From positions 186,001 through 250,000 of the forward strand of contig CAVPOY010000024.1 of the NCBI GenBank assembly GCA_963707135.1: 64,000 nt of DNA, read 5' to 3'. Positions 1 to 7,891 of the stretch are shown here, piece after piece. A model generated the notes under the pieces. The model searched no databases, had not been told where the DNA came from, and saw only the letters and a list, made by a program, of their open reading frames with translations. Within the stretch, counting starts at the first letter, position 1. Each line of letters starts with the position of its first letter. The position numbers and the translations under genes were made by a program. This stretch comes from JBGSTR01 sp963707135 (lineage in GTDB: Bacteria; Pseudomonadota; Gammaproteobacteria; Chromatiales; Chromatiaceae).

Positions 1-89
1 TGGGCCGGAGAGCCGTCGGCCGCGGGGTCCCGTCAACAGCACGAAGGCCTGGTTCCGGCCGGGCCGGTCGCGGGCCGGGTCGTTCGAGC

Positions 90-422
90 TCAGAGATCCT
101 TCAGCGATCCCTTGGGAATCACGGATTCGACGGATTGACGCCGGATCTTGACCTCTACACCGTCGGCCACTTCCATCTTGGCGAAATTGTCGCCGATATC
201 CGTGATACGCCCGGCAATGCCGCCCACGGTGACCACCTCGTCTCCCTTGGCGAGGGCCTCGACCATCTTCTTGTGCTCTTTCTGGCGCTTCGCCTGCGGA
301 CGAATCAACAGAAAGTAGAAGATGGCGGCGAAAAGCAGCAACGGCAGTGCGGTCATGAAGGGATCGCTACCGGCCGCGGCGGCCTGACCCTCGGCGAGCG
401 CATCGGAAATGAAAAAGTTCAT
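90..422 (-). CDS. yajC: Preprotein translocase subunit YajC
   Basis: Small inner-membrane partner of SecDF in the Sec translocase. The 110-residue product has one hydrophobic segment near residues 25-45 (PLLLFAAIFYFLLIRPQ), then the conserved RPQxKRxKEHKxM stretch and the basic, soluble YajC C-terminal domain with GDEVVTVGG. An in-frame extension upstream of 422 is open, but the ATG at 422 has AGGGAAA just before it and gives the family's usual start (MNFFISDA) and length. It is transcribed leftwards after tgt, so secD would be expected beyond the left edge. The first 89 bases show no start codon I can assign to secD. Confidence 0.95.
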   Translation of the reverse strand: MNFFISDALAEGQAAAAGSDPFMTALPLLLFAAIFYFLLIRPQAKRQKEHKKMVEALAKGDEVVTVGGIAGRITDIGDNFAKMEVADGVEVKIRRQSVESVIPKGSLKDL

Positions 423-686
423 GTTGTTTCCCTGTGGCTTGGAGCTCGACCGCGCGAAAGACCACCGCACGGACGCGAGAAAAACCAGCCGCGCATTATG
501 TCATAGGCGGGCTCAAGTTACAGCGGCCAGAGCGTTGATCCGTCAGAGCGCCGAGGACGCCAAGATACTTGTTGGTCTTGCCTGTCGGGCTCGGGCTCCG
601 GCTCCAGCCTCTTACTCCCCTGGCGGTGTTGGCGCCCTGGCGGCTCGACTTCGTCTTCGCATCCTTTGCGCCGTTACGGCTTTGAA

Positions 687-1814
687 TCAGGAATTCGTTT
701 CAACATCGGATTGGTTCGGAGCGCCGCGGAGTCGATGGAAATCCGCGACGAAGGCATCCAGGGTACCCGCCGCGATGGCCTCGCGTAGCCCTCGCATCAG
801 CGACTGGTAGTAGTGGAGGTTGTGCAGCGTGTTGAGCCGCGCACCCAGGATCTCGTTGCAGCTATCCAGGTGCCGCAGATAGGCCCGGCTGTAATGGCGG
901 CAGGTGTAGCAATCGCACAGCGGGTCGAGCGGACCCTCGTCGCCCCGATAGGCCGTGTTTCTGATCTTGACCGTGCCCCGATGGGTGAACAGATAGCCGT
1001 TGCGGGCGTGGCGCGTGGGCATCACGCAGTCGAACATGTCGATGCCACGGCACACGGCGGCGACAATGTCCTCTGGCGTCCCGACGCCCATCAGATAGCG
1101 TGGCTTCGCGGCCGGCAGCCGCTCGGCGAGAAAATCCAGAACCCTGAGCCGATCCCCCTCGGGCTCGCCGACCGAAAGACCACCGACCGCGTAGCCGTCG
1201 AACCCGATCCTGGTCAATCCGTCCAGCGACGCCTCGCGCAGGGACTCGTACATGCCGCCCTGGACGATGCCGAACAGCGCGGCCGGGTTGTCCGCGTGTG
1301 CCGCCCGGGAGCGCGCCGCCCAGCGCAGGGAAAGCTCCATCGAGGCGCGTGTCCGGTCCTCGTCCGCCGGGTAGGGCGTGCACTCGTCGAAGATCATGAC
1401 CACATCCGAGCCCAGGGCGCGCTGGACGGCCATCGACTCTTCCGGTCCGAGGAACACCGGCGAGCCGTCCACCGGGGAACGGAACCTGACGCCTTCCTCA
1501 CTGATCTTGCGCAGGTCGCCCAGGCTGAACACCTGAAAGCCCCCGGAATCGGTCAGGATCGGGCGCTCCCAGTGCATAAAGCCATGCAAGCCGCCGCACC
1601 GGCGGATCACGTCGGTGCCGGGGCGCAGCATCAGATGAAAGGTGTTGCCGAGAATCATCTCGGCCCCGAGACCGACCAGCTCCTCGGGGGTCATGGCCTT
1701 GACGGTCCCGTAGGTGCCGACCGGCATGAAGGCTGGGGTTTCCACCGTGCCGCGGTCGAATCGCAGCCGTCCCCGGCGAGCCAGTCCTTGGGTGGCGATC
1801 AGCTCGAGATCCAC
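687..1814 (-). CDS. tgt: Queuine tRNA-ribosyltransferase (TGT)
   Basis: Exchanges guanine-34 of GUN-anticodon tRNAs for the queuosine precursor preQ1. It has full family length (375 aa). Proton-acceptor Asp89 lies in DSGGFQVFSL, nucleophile Asp262 in FDCVMPTRHARNG, and the zinc site is Cys300, Cys302, Cys305 and His331, in register with the E. coli enzyme. The start is GTG at 1814, one base after the stop of the HAD phosphatase gene, which suggests translational coupling. It is followed by yajC after 264 bp. queA, the next enzyme in the pathway and its usual upstream neighbour, is about 6 kb away at 7892-8950 on the same strand. Confidence 0.97.
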   Translation of the reverse strand: MDLELIATQGLARRGRLRFDRGTVETPAFMPVGTYGTVKAMTPEELVGLGAEMILGNTFHLMLRPGTDVIRRCGGLHGFMHWERPILTDSGGFQVFSLGDLRKISEEGVRFRSPVDGSPVFLGPEESMAVQRALGSDVVMIFDECTPYPADEDRTRASMELSLRWAARSRAAHADNPAALFGIVQGGMYESLREASLDGLTRIGFDGYAVGGLSVGEPEGDRLRVLDFLAERLPAAKPRYLMGVGTPEDIVAAVCRGIDMFDCVMPTRHARNGYLFTHRGTVKIRNTAYRGDEGPLDPLCDCYTCRHYSRAYLRHLDSCNEILGARLNTLHNLHYYQSLMRGLREAIAAGTLDAFVADFHRLRGAPNQSDVETNS

Positions 1815-1815
1815 G

Positions 1816-2511
1816 TCAACTACCCTCGAGCCAGTCTTGGAGCCCGCGTAGGTCGGCCAACGTCAGCGCCGGCGGCTCCAGCTCTCGGGGCCAATCCCGC
1901 CCGCCGCGGTTGAGCCAGACCGCGGTCAGCCCGAGTGACCGGGATGCCTCCACATCCAGCCAGGGGTCGTCACCGACGAACAAGGCTTCCGTCCGCTCGC
2001 AGCCGGTGAGCGCCAGCATGTGCTCGAAGATCGCCGGGTCGGGCTTCGCCGCGCCCGCGTCGGCGGCGCAGATCGAGTGCTCGAACAGGCCCCGGAGCGG
2101 CGTTAGGCCCACGTCCGCATTGCCGTTGGTCACCGAGACCAAGCGGTAACTCCGGGACAAGCTCCGCAGCGCCGGAACCACGTCGGCGTAGGGCTCGACG
2201 AGGTTGCGGTGCGCCATGAACAAGGCCATCGCCTCCTCGGCCAGATCGCCGGAGTAGCCAAGCTCCGCAAGCAGCAACTCCAGCGACCGTCGGCGGATCC
2301 GGCTCACGTCGTGGGCTATCTCGGGCTCGTCGGCCATGACCCGGCGGCGGTGCAGCCGCAGGCTCTCGCGGTCATGGGTGTCCACCAGGCGAGGCGCCCG
2401 CTCACGGAGCCACGCGAGGAGGGCGGTCTCGGCGGCCTGGATCACCGGGGCACAGGGCCACAGGGTGTCGTCCAGGTCGAAAATGATCAGGCCGTAACGG
2501 GGCTCGGACAT
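1816..2511 (-). CDS. HAD-superfamily hydrolase (phosphatase-like)
   Basis: Cytoplasmic haloacid-dehalogenase-type phosphatase of unknown substrate, 231 aa from the ATG at 2511 (an ATG at 2517 is equally possible). Motif I is FDLDDTLW close to the N-terminus, motif II VTNGN, motif III the lysine in GAAKPDP, and motif IV GDDPWLDVEAS. The short helical cap between motifs I and II suggests a YjjG/YrfG-like C1 subfamily member. The open frame continues upstream into msrA, but that extension is low-complexity and unlike the family. It ends one base before tgt's start, so it probably shares tgt's transcript. Confidence 0.88.
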   Translation of the reverse strand: MSEPRYGLIIFDLDDTLWPCAPVIQAAETALLAWLRERAPRLVDTHDRESLRLHRRRVMADEPEIAHDVSRIRRRSLELLLAELGYSGDLAEEAMALFMAHRNLVEPYADVVPALRSLSRSYRLVSVTNGNADVGLTPLRGLFEHSICAADAGAAKPDPAIFEHMLALTGCERTEALFVGDDPWLDVEASRSLGLTAVWLNRGGRDWPRELEPPALTLADLRGLQDWLEGS

Positions 2512-2648
2512 CGGCATCGCATGCGGTGCAAACCCGGCATTCTGCCCGCAGGGCGGTGCCGGCACCAATCCCTCTTGAGGCCCCTTCGCCGCGAGTGTGT
2601 CGCGGACGTCCACCCGTGCGCGCCGGTGACCGATGAAAACGGCAGGCG

Positions 2649-3188
2649 CTACTGGCGATCGAGCAGCGCCCGGTGCCGTTCGCGAAGTTTCGCGATCTTC
2701 GGCGAGATCACCGCCCGGCAATAGCCCTGGTTCGGGTTACGGTCGTAATAGTCCTGATGGTAGTCCTCGGCGGGATAGAACGCGGGCACCGGCTCGACCC
2801 GGGTGACGATCGGGTCGGGCCAGACCCGATCGGCCGCCAACCTGGCGATCAGCCGCTCCGCCGTGTCCCGTTGCTCGTCAGAGTGGCAGAAGATCACCGA
2901 CCGGTACTGGGTGCCCACATCGGCACCCTGGCGGTTCAGTGTCGTCGGGTCGTGAACCGTGAAGAACACCTCGAGAATCGTCTCGAAGTCGATCAGTGCG
3001 TCGTCGAAGGTGACCCGCACGACCTCGGCGTGCCCGGTGGTCCCGGTGCACACCTTGTCATAGGTCGGGTGCTCGACGGACCCGCCCGCGTAGCCCGAGA
3101 CGACGGACCGGATCCCTTTGAGCCTAAGAAACGCGGCCTCGAGACACCAGAAGCACCCGCCGCCCAGGGTCGCAATTTCGTCCGCCAT
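2649..3188 (-). CDS. msrA: Peptide methionine (S)-S-oxide reductase
   Basis: Repairs oxidised methionine (S-epimer of the sulfoxide) in proteins. The 179-aa product has the MsrA active site GCFWC at residues 11-15, with Cys12 as nucleophile. It also has GYAGG, THAEVV-like GHAEVV and DPTTLNRQGADVGTQYRS, and a C-terminal NPNQGYC that could supply a resolving cysteine. The ATG at 3188 is preceded by GAGG. It lies upstream of the HAD gene on the same strand with a 137-bp gap. There is no MsrB domain or gene nearby. Confidence 0.96.
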   Translation of the reverse strand: MADEIATLGGGCFWCLEAAFLRLKGIRSVVSGYAGGSVEHPTYDKVCTGTTGHAEVVRVTFDDALIDFETILEVFFTVHDPTTLNRQGADVGTQYRSVIFCHSDEQRDTAERLIARLAADRVWPDPIVTRVEPVPAFYPAEDYHQDYYDRNPNQGYCRAVISPKIAKLRERHRALLDRQ

Positions 3189-3332
3189 TTTCCGCTACCT
3201 CGCATTGCCCTGAGCCGACTGTGTCGGCATAGCTGGACGATTTCAACCGGTGCCGCTCTCGCAGGCCCCGAGCAAAATGCCAGGACACGGCGACTTCCAG
3301 TCTCGCGCTGGCGAAAAAGATCCTATTGGGGG

Positions 3333-3452
3333 TTGACAGCAACAACGGTAAATAAGAAACTGTTGATGTACTGAAGCTCACCGCTTCAGTGCACTCCTCC
3401 ATCCTCCTTTGGTGGTAATCTTTAAGCGCGACTCCCCGTCGCGCTTTTTTTT
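3333..3452 (+). ncRNA. Candidate small RNA with anti-Shine-Dalgarno motifs
   Basis: The gap 3189-3552 has no gene but has clear RNA structure. A TTGACA-like -35 box lies at 3333-3338 (the -10 is weak). It is followed by a perfect 8-bp hairpin ACTGAAGC-TCACC-GCTTCAGT (3370-3390), then an unpaired pyrimidine stretch with CTCCTCC (3394-3400) and ATCCTCC (3401-3407), and a strong intrinsic terminator. The hairpin / C-rich single strand / terminator order is typical of trans-acting sRNAs that pair with ribosome-binding sites. Alternatively this could be a leader attenuator for the downstream phosphatase gene. No known family is recognised. Confidence 0.45.
3424..3452 (+). terminator. Strong rho-independent terminator
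   Basis: Perfect 9-bp stem AAGCGCGAC / GTCGCGCTT around a TCCCC loop (3424-3446), running directly into eight T residues. It sits about 100 bp before the phosphatase start with no protein gene ahead of it on this strand, so it most likely ends a short non-coding transcript. Confidence 0.85.
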
Positions 3453-3552
3453 GCTCCCCGGTCATCGCGGCCCCCGGGTAACAGGTGACGTCCGCCAACG
3501 CGGTCCGCACCCCAGGGGTCCCACGGATCCCGCGCTTGGGGGTGCGCTGCAC

Positions 3553-5517
3553 TTGACAAGTCGTTTCTTCCGGTCGCGATCGCACTATATGTTGGTCGCG
3601 TTTTTTTCCGCGGCCGCGTTGGCGGGCGACATCCAGTTCACCGGCATCAACCCGCCGGCCACCGATGACGAGAAACGCGCGGTCCGCGCGGCCCCTAGCG
3701 TACAGGTCGAAGGCCGCGAGCTGGACATCGGCTTTCACACCCTGCTGCGCAGCGGCGACGCGTCCGGCGGCGGCCAATTCGGTCGGCTTACGGACGTCCG
3801 AGGGAAGCCGGTGCCGACCCGTGCCGGCAGCAAGTACTCGAACTACAACGACTTCGCCTCCCTGCAGCGGGCCGGCGACGCCCTGTTCATGGTGTCGCAT
3901 TTCGAGGACACCCCTGGCGCCATCTATCTGACTCGATTGAACCAGGACCCCGATACCGGCCGGCTCTCGGCGGTCTCCACGGCGCCTATCGACCTCTCCC
4001 CCGTCGGCGGCGGCTGGCTCCACTGCGCGGGCAGCGTGACCCCCTGGGGCACCCATCTGGGTTCCGAGGAGTACGAGCCGGACGCTGGGGCTCGCGACCC
4101 CGCCACCGGGGCGATCGATGCCCGCTTCCGGGCCATGGCGGGCTACCTGGGCGGCGACCCGGCCGACCTGGACCCCTACCGCTACGGCTGGCCGATCGAA
4201 ATCAAGGTGCTGAACGATGCCGGTGAGACCCGGGTGACGAAGCACTACGCCCTCGGGCGGGTTTCGCTCGAGGTCGCCTACGTGATGCCAGACGCGCGTA
4301 CTGTCTACCTGACCGACGACGGCACCAACGTGGGCCTCTATATGTTCGTCGCGGACGTACCCGGAGATCTTTCCGCTGGCACCCTTTACGCGGCCCGCTG
4401 GGAGCAGCGCGACGGAGAGTTCCGGGCACGGATCAGGACCCGACGCTCGCTGACCGGAGGCGTCCACTATGGAGTCCGCTGGCGCCGCATCGATACTGGC
4501 GACGGCGAAAGCGGGGCCGCGGACCTGCGTTGGGTCAACCTGGGGCACGCCACCCAAGGCGAAATCGCCGGGGTGCTGCGCGACGGCATCCGGTTCGACG
4601 ATATCTTTGAGCGGGCGTTACCGCATGCCGGGGGCTGCCCCGAGGGCTTCTCATCGATCAACGCCGGCCATGGCGCACCCTTGCACCAATGCCTGAGGCT
4701 TAAATCGGGGATGGAGACCGCGGCATCGCGGCTGGAGACGCGGCGCTTCGCCGCGCTGCGCGGTGCCACGACCGAGTGGCGAAAAATGGAGGGCATAAGC
4801 TACGACGCGGATGGACCGCATCTGTACCTGGCGATCAGCGAAATCGCGCGGGGCATGGAGGACGGACAAAAGGACGGCCGACCGGACGCCCGCTTCGACA
4901 CCGGCGGCCCCAACCACATCCGGCTCCGCCACAACGCCTGCGGGGCCGTGTACCGGCTGGACGTCGCCGGCGGCCAGCGAGACGATCTGGGGATGCCTAT
5001 AAGGAGCAGGCTGGTCGCGACGGACATGGTCGGCGAGATCGCCGGGCGCGCGACCCGCGCCGCGGATCCGGACAGTGACCTGCCCGCCTACCCGGCAGAC
5101 GGCCCATTCGCCGCCAACGCGTGCGACCTGGATGCTATAGCGAACCCCGACAATCTCGCGGTCATTCCCGGATACCGGACATTGATCATCGGCGAGGATT
5201 CAGTCGCGGGTCACCAGAACGATGCCCTTTGGGCGTACAACCTCGACCGGCGCGAGCTGACCCGCATCCTGACGACACCCTACGGGGCTGAGGTCACTTC
5301 CCCGTACTTCTACTCCGACATCAACGGCTTCGGCTACCTGATGAGCGTGGTGCAGCATCCCTACGCTGAATCGGACCAGGACAAGCTAATTTCGGGCAGC
5401 GGCGACGAGCGCGCCCACACCGGCTATATCGGGCCGTTTCCGGCGATCGGCCAACGACAAGGCCCCCGGCTTACGCCGGGGGTCCAGCCTCACCCCCGTG
5501 AGTTGCCGCATCAGTAG
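3553..5517 (+). CDS. Secreted PhoX-like phosphatase (DUF839)
   Basis: Probable exported metal-dependent phosphatase of the PhoX/DUF839 beta-propeller family. Features include GGWLHCAGSVTPWGTHLGSEE, EVAYVMPDARTVYLTDDG, TEWRKMEGISYD, CDLDAIANPDNLAVIPGY and the C-terminal GYIGPFP. The ATG at 3589 would give a signal peptide without basic residues. The TTG at 3553, preceded by GGGGG, yields a better one (basic RFFRSRSH then MLVAFFSAAALA), so I prefer it. The last codons are overlapped by a strong GC hairpin (5461-5485). The gene converges with the small secreted protein, overlapping by 7 bp. The substrate cannot be judged from sequence, and a Tat motif (RRxFLK) is not visible. Confidence 0.85.
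   Translation: MTSRFFRSRSHYMLVAFFSAAALAGDIQFTGINPPATDDEKRAVRAAPSVQVEGRELDIGFHTLLRSGDASGGGQFGRLTDVRGKPVPTRAGSKYSNYNDFASLQRAGDALFMVSHFEDTPGAIYLTRLNQDPDTGRLSAVSTAPIDLSPVGGGWLHCAGSVTPWGTHLGSEEYEPDAGARDPATGAIDARFRAMAGYLGGDPADLDPYRYGWPIEIKVLNDAGETRVTKHYALGRVSLEVAYVMPDARTVYLTDDGTNVGLYMFVADVPGDLSAGTLYAARWEQRDGEFRARIRTRRSLTGGVHYGVRWRRIDTGDGESGAADLRWVNLGHATQGEIAGVLRDGIRFDDIFERALPHAGGCPEGFSSINAGHGAPLHQCLRLKSGMETAASRLETRRFAALRGATTEWRKMEGISYDADGPHLYLAISEIARGMEDGQKDGRPDARFDTGGPNHIRLRHNACGAVYRLDVAGGQRDDLGMPIRSRLVATDMVGEIAGRATRAADPDSDLPAYPADGPFAANACDLDAIANPDNLAVIPGYRTLIIGEDSVAGHQNDALWAYNLDRRELTRILTTPYGAEVTSPYFYSDINGFGYLMSVVQHPYAESDQDKLISGSGDERAHTGYIGPFPAIGQRQGPRLTPGVQPHPRELPHQ
5461..5485. terminator. GC-rich hairpin between convergent genes
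   Basis: CCCCCGGC / GCCGGGGG with a TTAC loop (5463-5482), extended by flanking GG/CC. There is no U-run on either strand. It lies within the final codons of the phosphatase gene and just past the end of the small secreted-protein gene on the other strand, so it may serve as a bidirectional transcription stop. Confidence 0.5.
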
Positions 5518-5798
5518 TTCAGGTTAGGGCCGTCGCCGAACGCACCGTAGATATCGGGCCGTTCGCCGCTGTCCGGGTCGCTGACCCGTGGTGCCGTGAA
5601 CAGGTCCGGGTTGGCATCGTCGAGCAGACCGTAGATATCGGCGCGGTCACCAACGCCAGGCTGAACGCCCACGGGGTCGGCCGCTTTGAAGGTCTTGCCA
5701 TTGAGGTCAGAATTGCCTTCCGTCAGACCGAAGAAGTTGTCCGCGACGGCGCTCGTGGCGAGTGCGGCCATGGCGATTGCTGCTAGCAGTCTCTTCAT
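5511..5798 (-). CDS. Small secreted protein with DIYG repeats
   Basis: 95-aa protein of unknown function. The start is the ATG at 5798, preceded by GGAGGG. It has a clean signal peptide (MKRLLAAIAMAALATSAVA) and a short mature domain of about 75 residues with two copies of an R-x-DIYG-x3-D-x-(A/G)-NP/PN-L pattern near the C-terminus (ADIYGLLDDANPDL and PDIYGAFGDGPNL). There are no cysteines. An AT-rich upstream region could hold its promoter. I do not recognise the family; the Asp/Asn-rich repeats could bind calcium, which is inference only. Confidence 0.7.
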   Translation of the reverse strand: MKRLLAAIAMAALATSAVADNFFGLTEGNSDLNGKTFKAADPVGVQPGVGDRADIYGLLDDANPDLFTAPRVSDPDSGERPDIYGAFGDGPNLNY

Positions 5799-6155
5799 CT
5801 CATCCCTCCAATCGCAACACGCATGTTGCTGGTTGTTGAACGGGGCAACGGCAGCACGAAGTGGAAGATGCGCTCCGATGATCGCTGCCCTCATCGACAA
5901 ATTTAGCCGGATTCTCGCTAAGCGATTGATTTTTAAGACGACGTTTTTCCGAACTATTTCCGATTAGTTTTATAAACTTTTGAATTCAATGGGATGGAGC
6001 CCGGCTCCTTAGCAGGGTAGCCTTGCGTGCCGGCTCGATTCGGCAGTTTTGAGACGAATCGACAGAGACCCGTGGTCGGGCCGCTCGTCCGGCCTAGCCT
6101 CCGGGTGTAAGCTTTCCGAAGCCCCATTCCTTACCACCCGCATCAGCGACAGATC
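5799..6155. promoter_or_regulatory. Divergent AT-rich promoter region
   Basis: 357-bp gap between divergent genes. The stretch 5925-5990 is markedly AT-rich compared with the window and probably contains the promoters of the small secreted protein (leftwards) and malic enzyme (rightwards). No unambiguous -35/-10 pair, operator or hairpin could be assigned. Confidence 0.35.
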
Positions 6156-7886
6156 ATGCGTACGAGTCAGTATTTCGACATCAAGCGCGACCCCCAGGGC
6201 CGCGAGTACATGGAGGTCTACCTGGACGGTATCGCCCTGCTGCGGCTGGTGATGACCAACAAGGGGACGGGCTTCACTCATGACGAGCGTATTGCGCTCG
6301 GTCTCGACGGACTGCTCCCGCCCCAGGTGAACACGCTGGAGCAGCAGGTCGACCGCGTCTACCACGGTTTCCAGCGCGAGCCCAACCCGCTGGCGAAGTA
6401 CCAGTTCGCTCGCGCATTGCAGGAACGCTCGGAGATCCTCTTCTACGCCCTGCTCGAGCAGCATCTGGAAGAGATGCTGCCGATCATCTACACGCCGACC
6501 GTGGGGCAGGCGGTCCAGGAGTTCAGCGCTCGCTACCAGAGCCCGCGCGGGCTCTCGTTCTCGCCGATCAATATCGACCGCGCCGGCCGGGTCGTGCGCA
6601 GCTATCCCTGGAACGATGTGCGGATGATCGTGGCGACCGACTCGTCGGCGATTCTGGGTCTCGGCGACCAGGGCTACGGCGGGCTGGCGATCACCGTCGG
6701 CAAGCTCTCGATCTACACCGCCGGGGGCGGCGTCAGCCCGTTCCACACGCTCCCGGTAAAGCTCGATGTCGGCACCGACCGCCTGGACCTGATCAACGAC
6801 CCCTTCTATCTGGGCGTGCGGCAGCGGCGCATCCGCGGCGAGGCCTATCTGGAGTTCGTGGACCGCTTCGTCGACGCCGTGCTCGTGCGCTGGCCGAAGA
6901 CCGTGATCCAGTGGGAGGACCTCTCGAAGGACGTCGCCTTCAAGGTCCTGGAGCGCTACCGCGACCGCGTGCCCTCGTTCAACGACGATATCCAGGGCAC
7001 CGGGGCGGTAGCGCTGGCCGGACTGATCTCGGCCTGCCGGGTCAAGAAGGAGGCACTGAAGGACCAGCGCATCGTCGTCCTGGGCGCCGGGGCCGGCGGG
7101 ATCGGCGTCGCCTGGGCCGTTACCCGGGGCTTGATCAATTGTGGGCTCAGCGAGGATGAGGCGCGGGCACAGGTGTTCGTGCTCGATTCCCGCGGCCTGT
7201 TGGTGGAAGGCCGCGCGATGGACGCCTACAAGGCGCCGTTCGCCCAGTCCGCCGAGCGCGTCGCCGATTGGCGCTTCGACGGCCCGGTACCGAACCTGCT
7301 GGAGGTCATAGAGAACGGCCAGGTCACGGTGCTCCTCGGATTGAGCGGCCAGGCCGGCGCATTCAACCAGCCCATCGTCGAGGCCGTCAGTCGCAACACC
7401 TCGCGACCAGTCATCTTTCCGCTGTCGAACCCGACATCCATCGCCGAGGCCCTGCCGGAAGACATCCTGTACTGGACCGACGGCCGGGCGATCGTCGCCA
7501 CCGGTAGCCCGTTCGAGGACGTGGTCCACGCAGGCACGACCTACGCCATCGGGCAGGGCAACAACGCGTTCATATTTCCGGGTCTCGGGTTCGCGGCCAT
7601 ACTCTCGGAGGCGAGTCGGATCACCGACGCGATGGTGCTCGAGTCCGCCTATGCGCTGGCGGACTACACGGCCGCCGGTCATGTGGACGCGGGCCGGGTC
7701 TACCCCCCGATCAGGGAGCTGCAGGAGGTCAGCATCCGCGTGACCACGCGGGTGATGGCGCGCGCGATCGAAGAAGGGGTCGCTCGAAAGGAAGGGCTCG
7801 ACGGCCGCGACCTCGATATCTATGTCAGGCAGCGTTTCTGGCGCCCGCGGCATCTCCCCTTCGTCCGGGGAATCGACCCGAGCTGA
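6156..7886 (+). CDS. maeA: NAD-dependent malic enzyme
   Basis: Oxidatively decarboxylates L-malate to pyruvate and CO2, supplying pyruvate and reduced nicotinamide. The 576-aa product matches the MaeA/SfcA size class rather than the larger MaeB type. It has IIYTPTVGQA (catalytic Tyr), GLGDQGYGGLAITVGKLSIY (catalytic Lys), the metal-binding WEDLSKDVAF and SFNDDIQGTG, the dinucleotide fold LGAGAGGIGVA, and FPLSNPTS / FPGLGFAA near the C-terminus. Acidic residues after the Rossmann glycines would favour NAD, but cofactor choice is not certain. It ends six bases before the 3' end of queA, which is convergent. Confidence 0.95.
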   Translation: MRTSQYFDIKRDPQGREYMEVYLDGIALLRLVMTNKGTGFTHDERIALGLDGLLPPQVNTLEQQVDRVYHGFQREPNPLAKYQFARALQERSEILFYALLEQHLEEMLPIIYTPTVGQAVQEFSARYQSPRGLSFSPINIDRAGRVVRSYPWNDVRMIVATDSSAILGLGDQGYGGLAITVGKLSIYTAGGGVSPFHTLPVKLDVGTDRLDLINDPFYLGVRQRRIRGEAYLEFVDRFVDAVLVRWPKTVIQWEDLSKDVAFKVLERYRDRVPSFNDDIQGTGAVALAGLISACRVKKEALKDQRIVVLGAGAGGIGVAWAVTRGLINCGLSEDEARAQVFVLDSRGLLVEGRAMDAYKAPFAQSAERVADWRFDGPVPNLLEVIENGQVTVLLGLSGQAGAFNQPIVEAVSRNTSRPVIFPLSNPTSIAEALPEDILYWTDGRAIVATGSPFEDVVHAGTTYAIGQGNNAFIFPGLGFAAILSEASRITDAMVLESAYALADYTAAGHVDAGRVYPPIRELQEVSIRVTTRVMARAIEEGVARKEGLDGRDLDIYVRQRFWRPRHLPFVRGIDPS

Positions 7887-7891
7887 CGTCG

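Noticed and set aside
3124..4557. 477-aa minus-strand frame opposite the phosphatase
   Set aside because: It overlaps the msrA start and the PhoX-like gene, its composition is typical of antisense frames, and no motif is seen.
6009..7853. 614-aa open frame antisense to malic enzyme
   Set aside because: It is an artefact of GC-rich third-position bias. Its product is His/Asp/Arg-rich without recognisable motifs, while the plus-strand frame is a clear malic enzyme.
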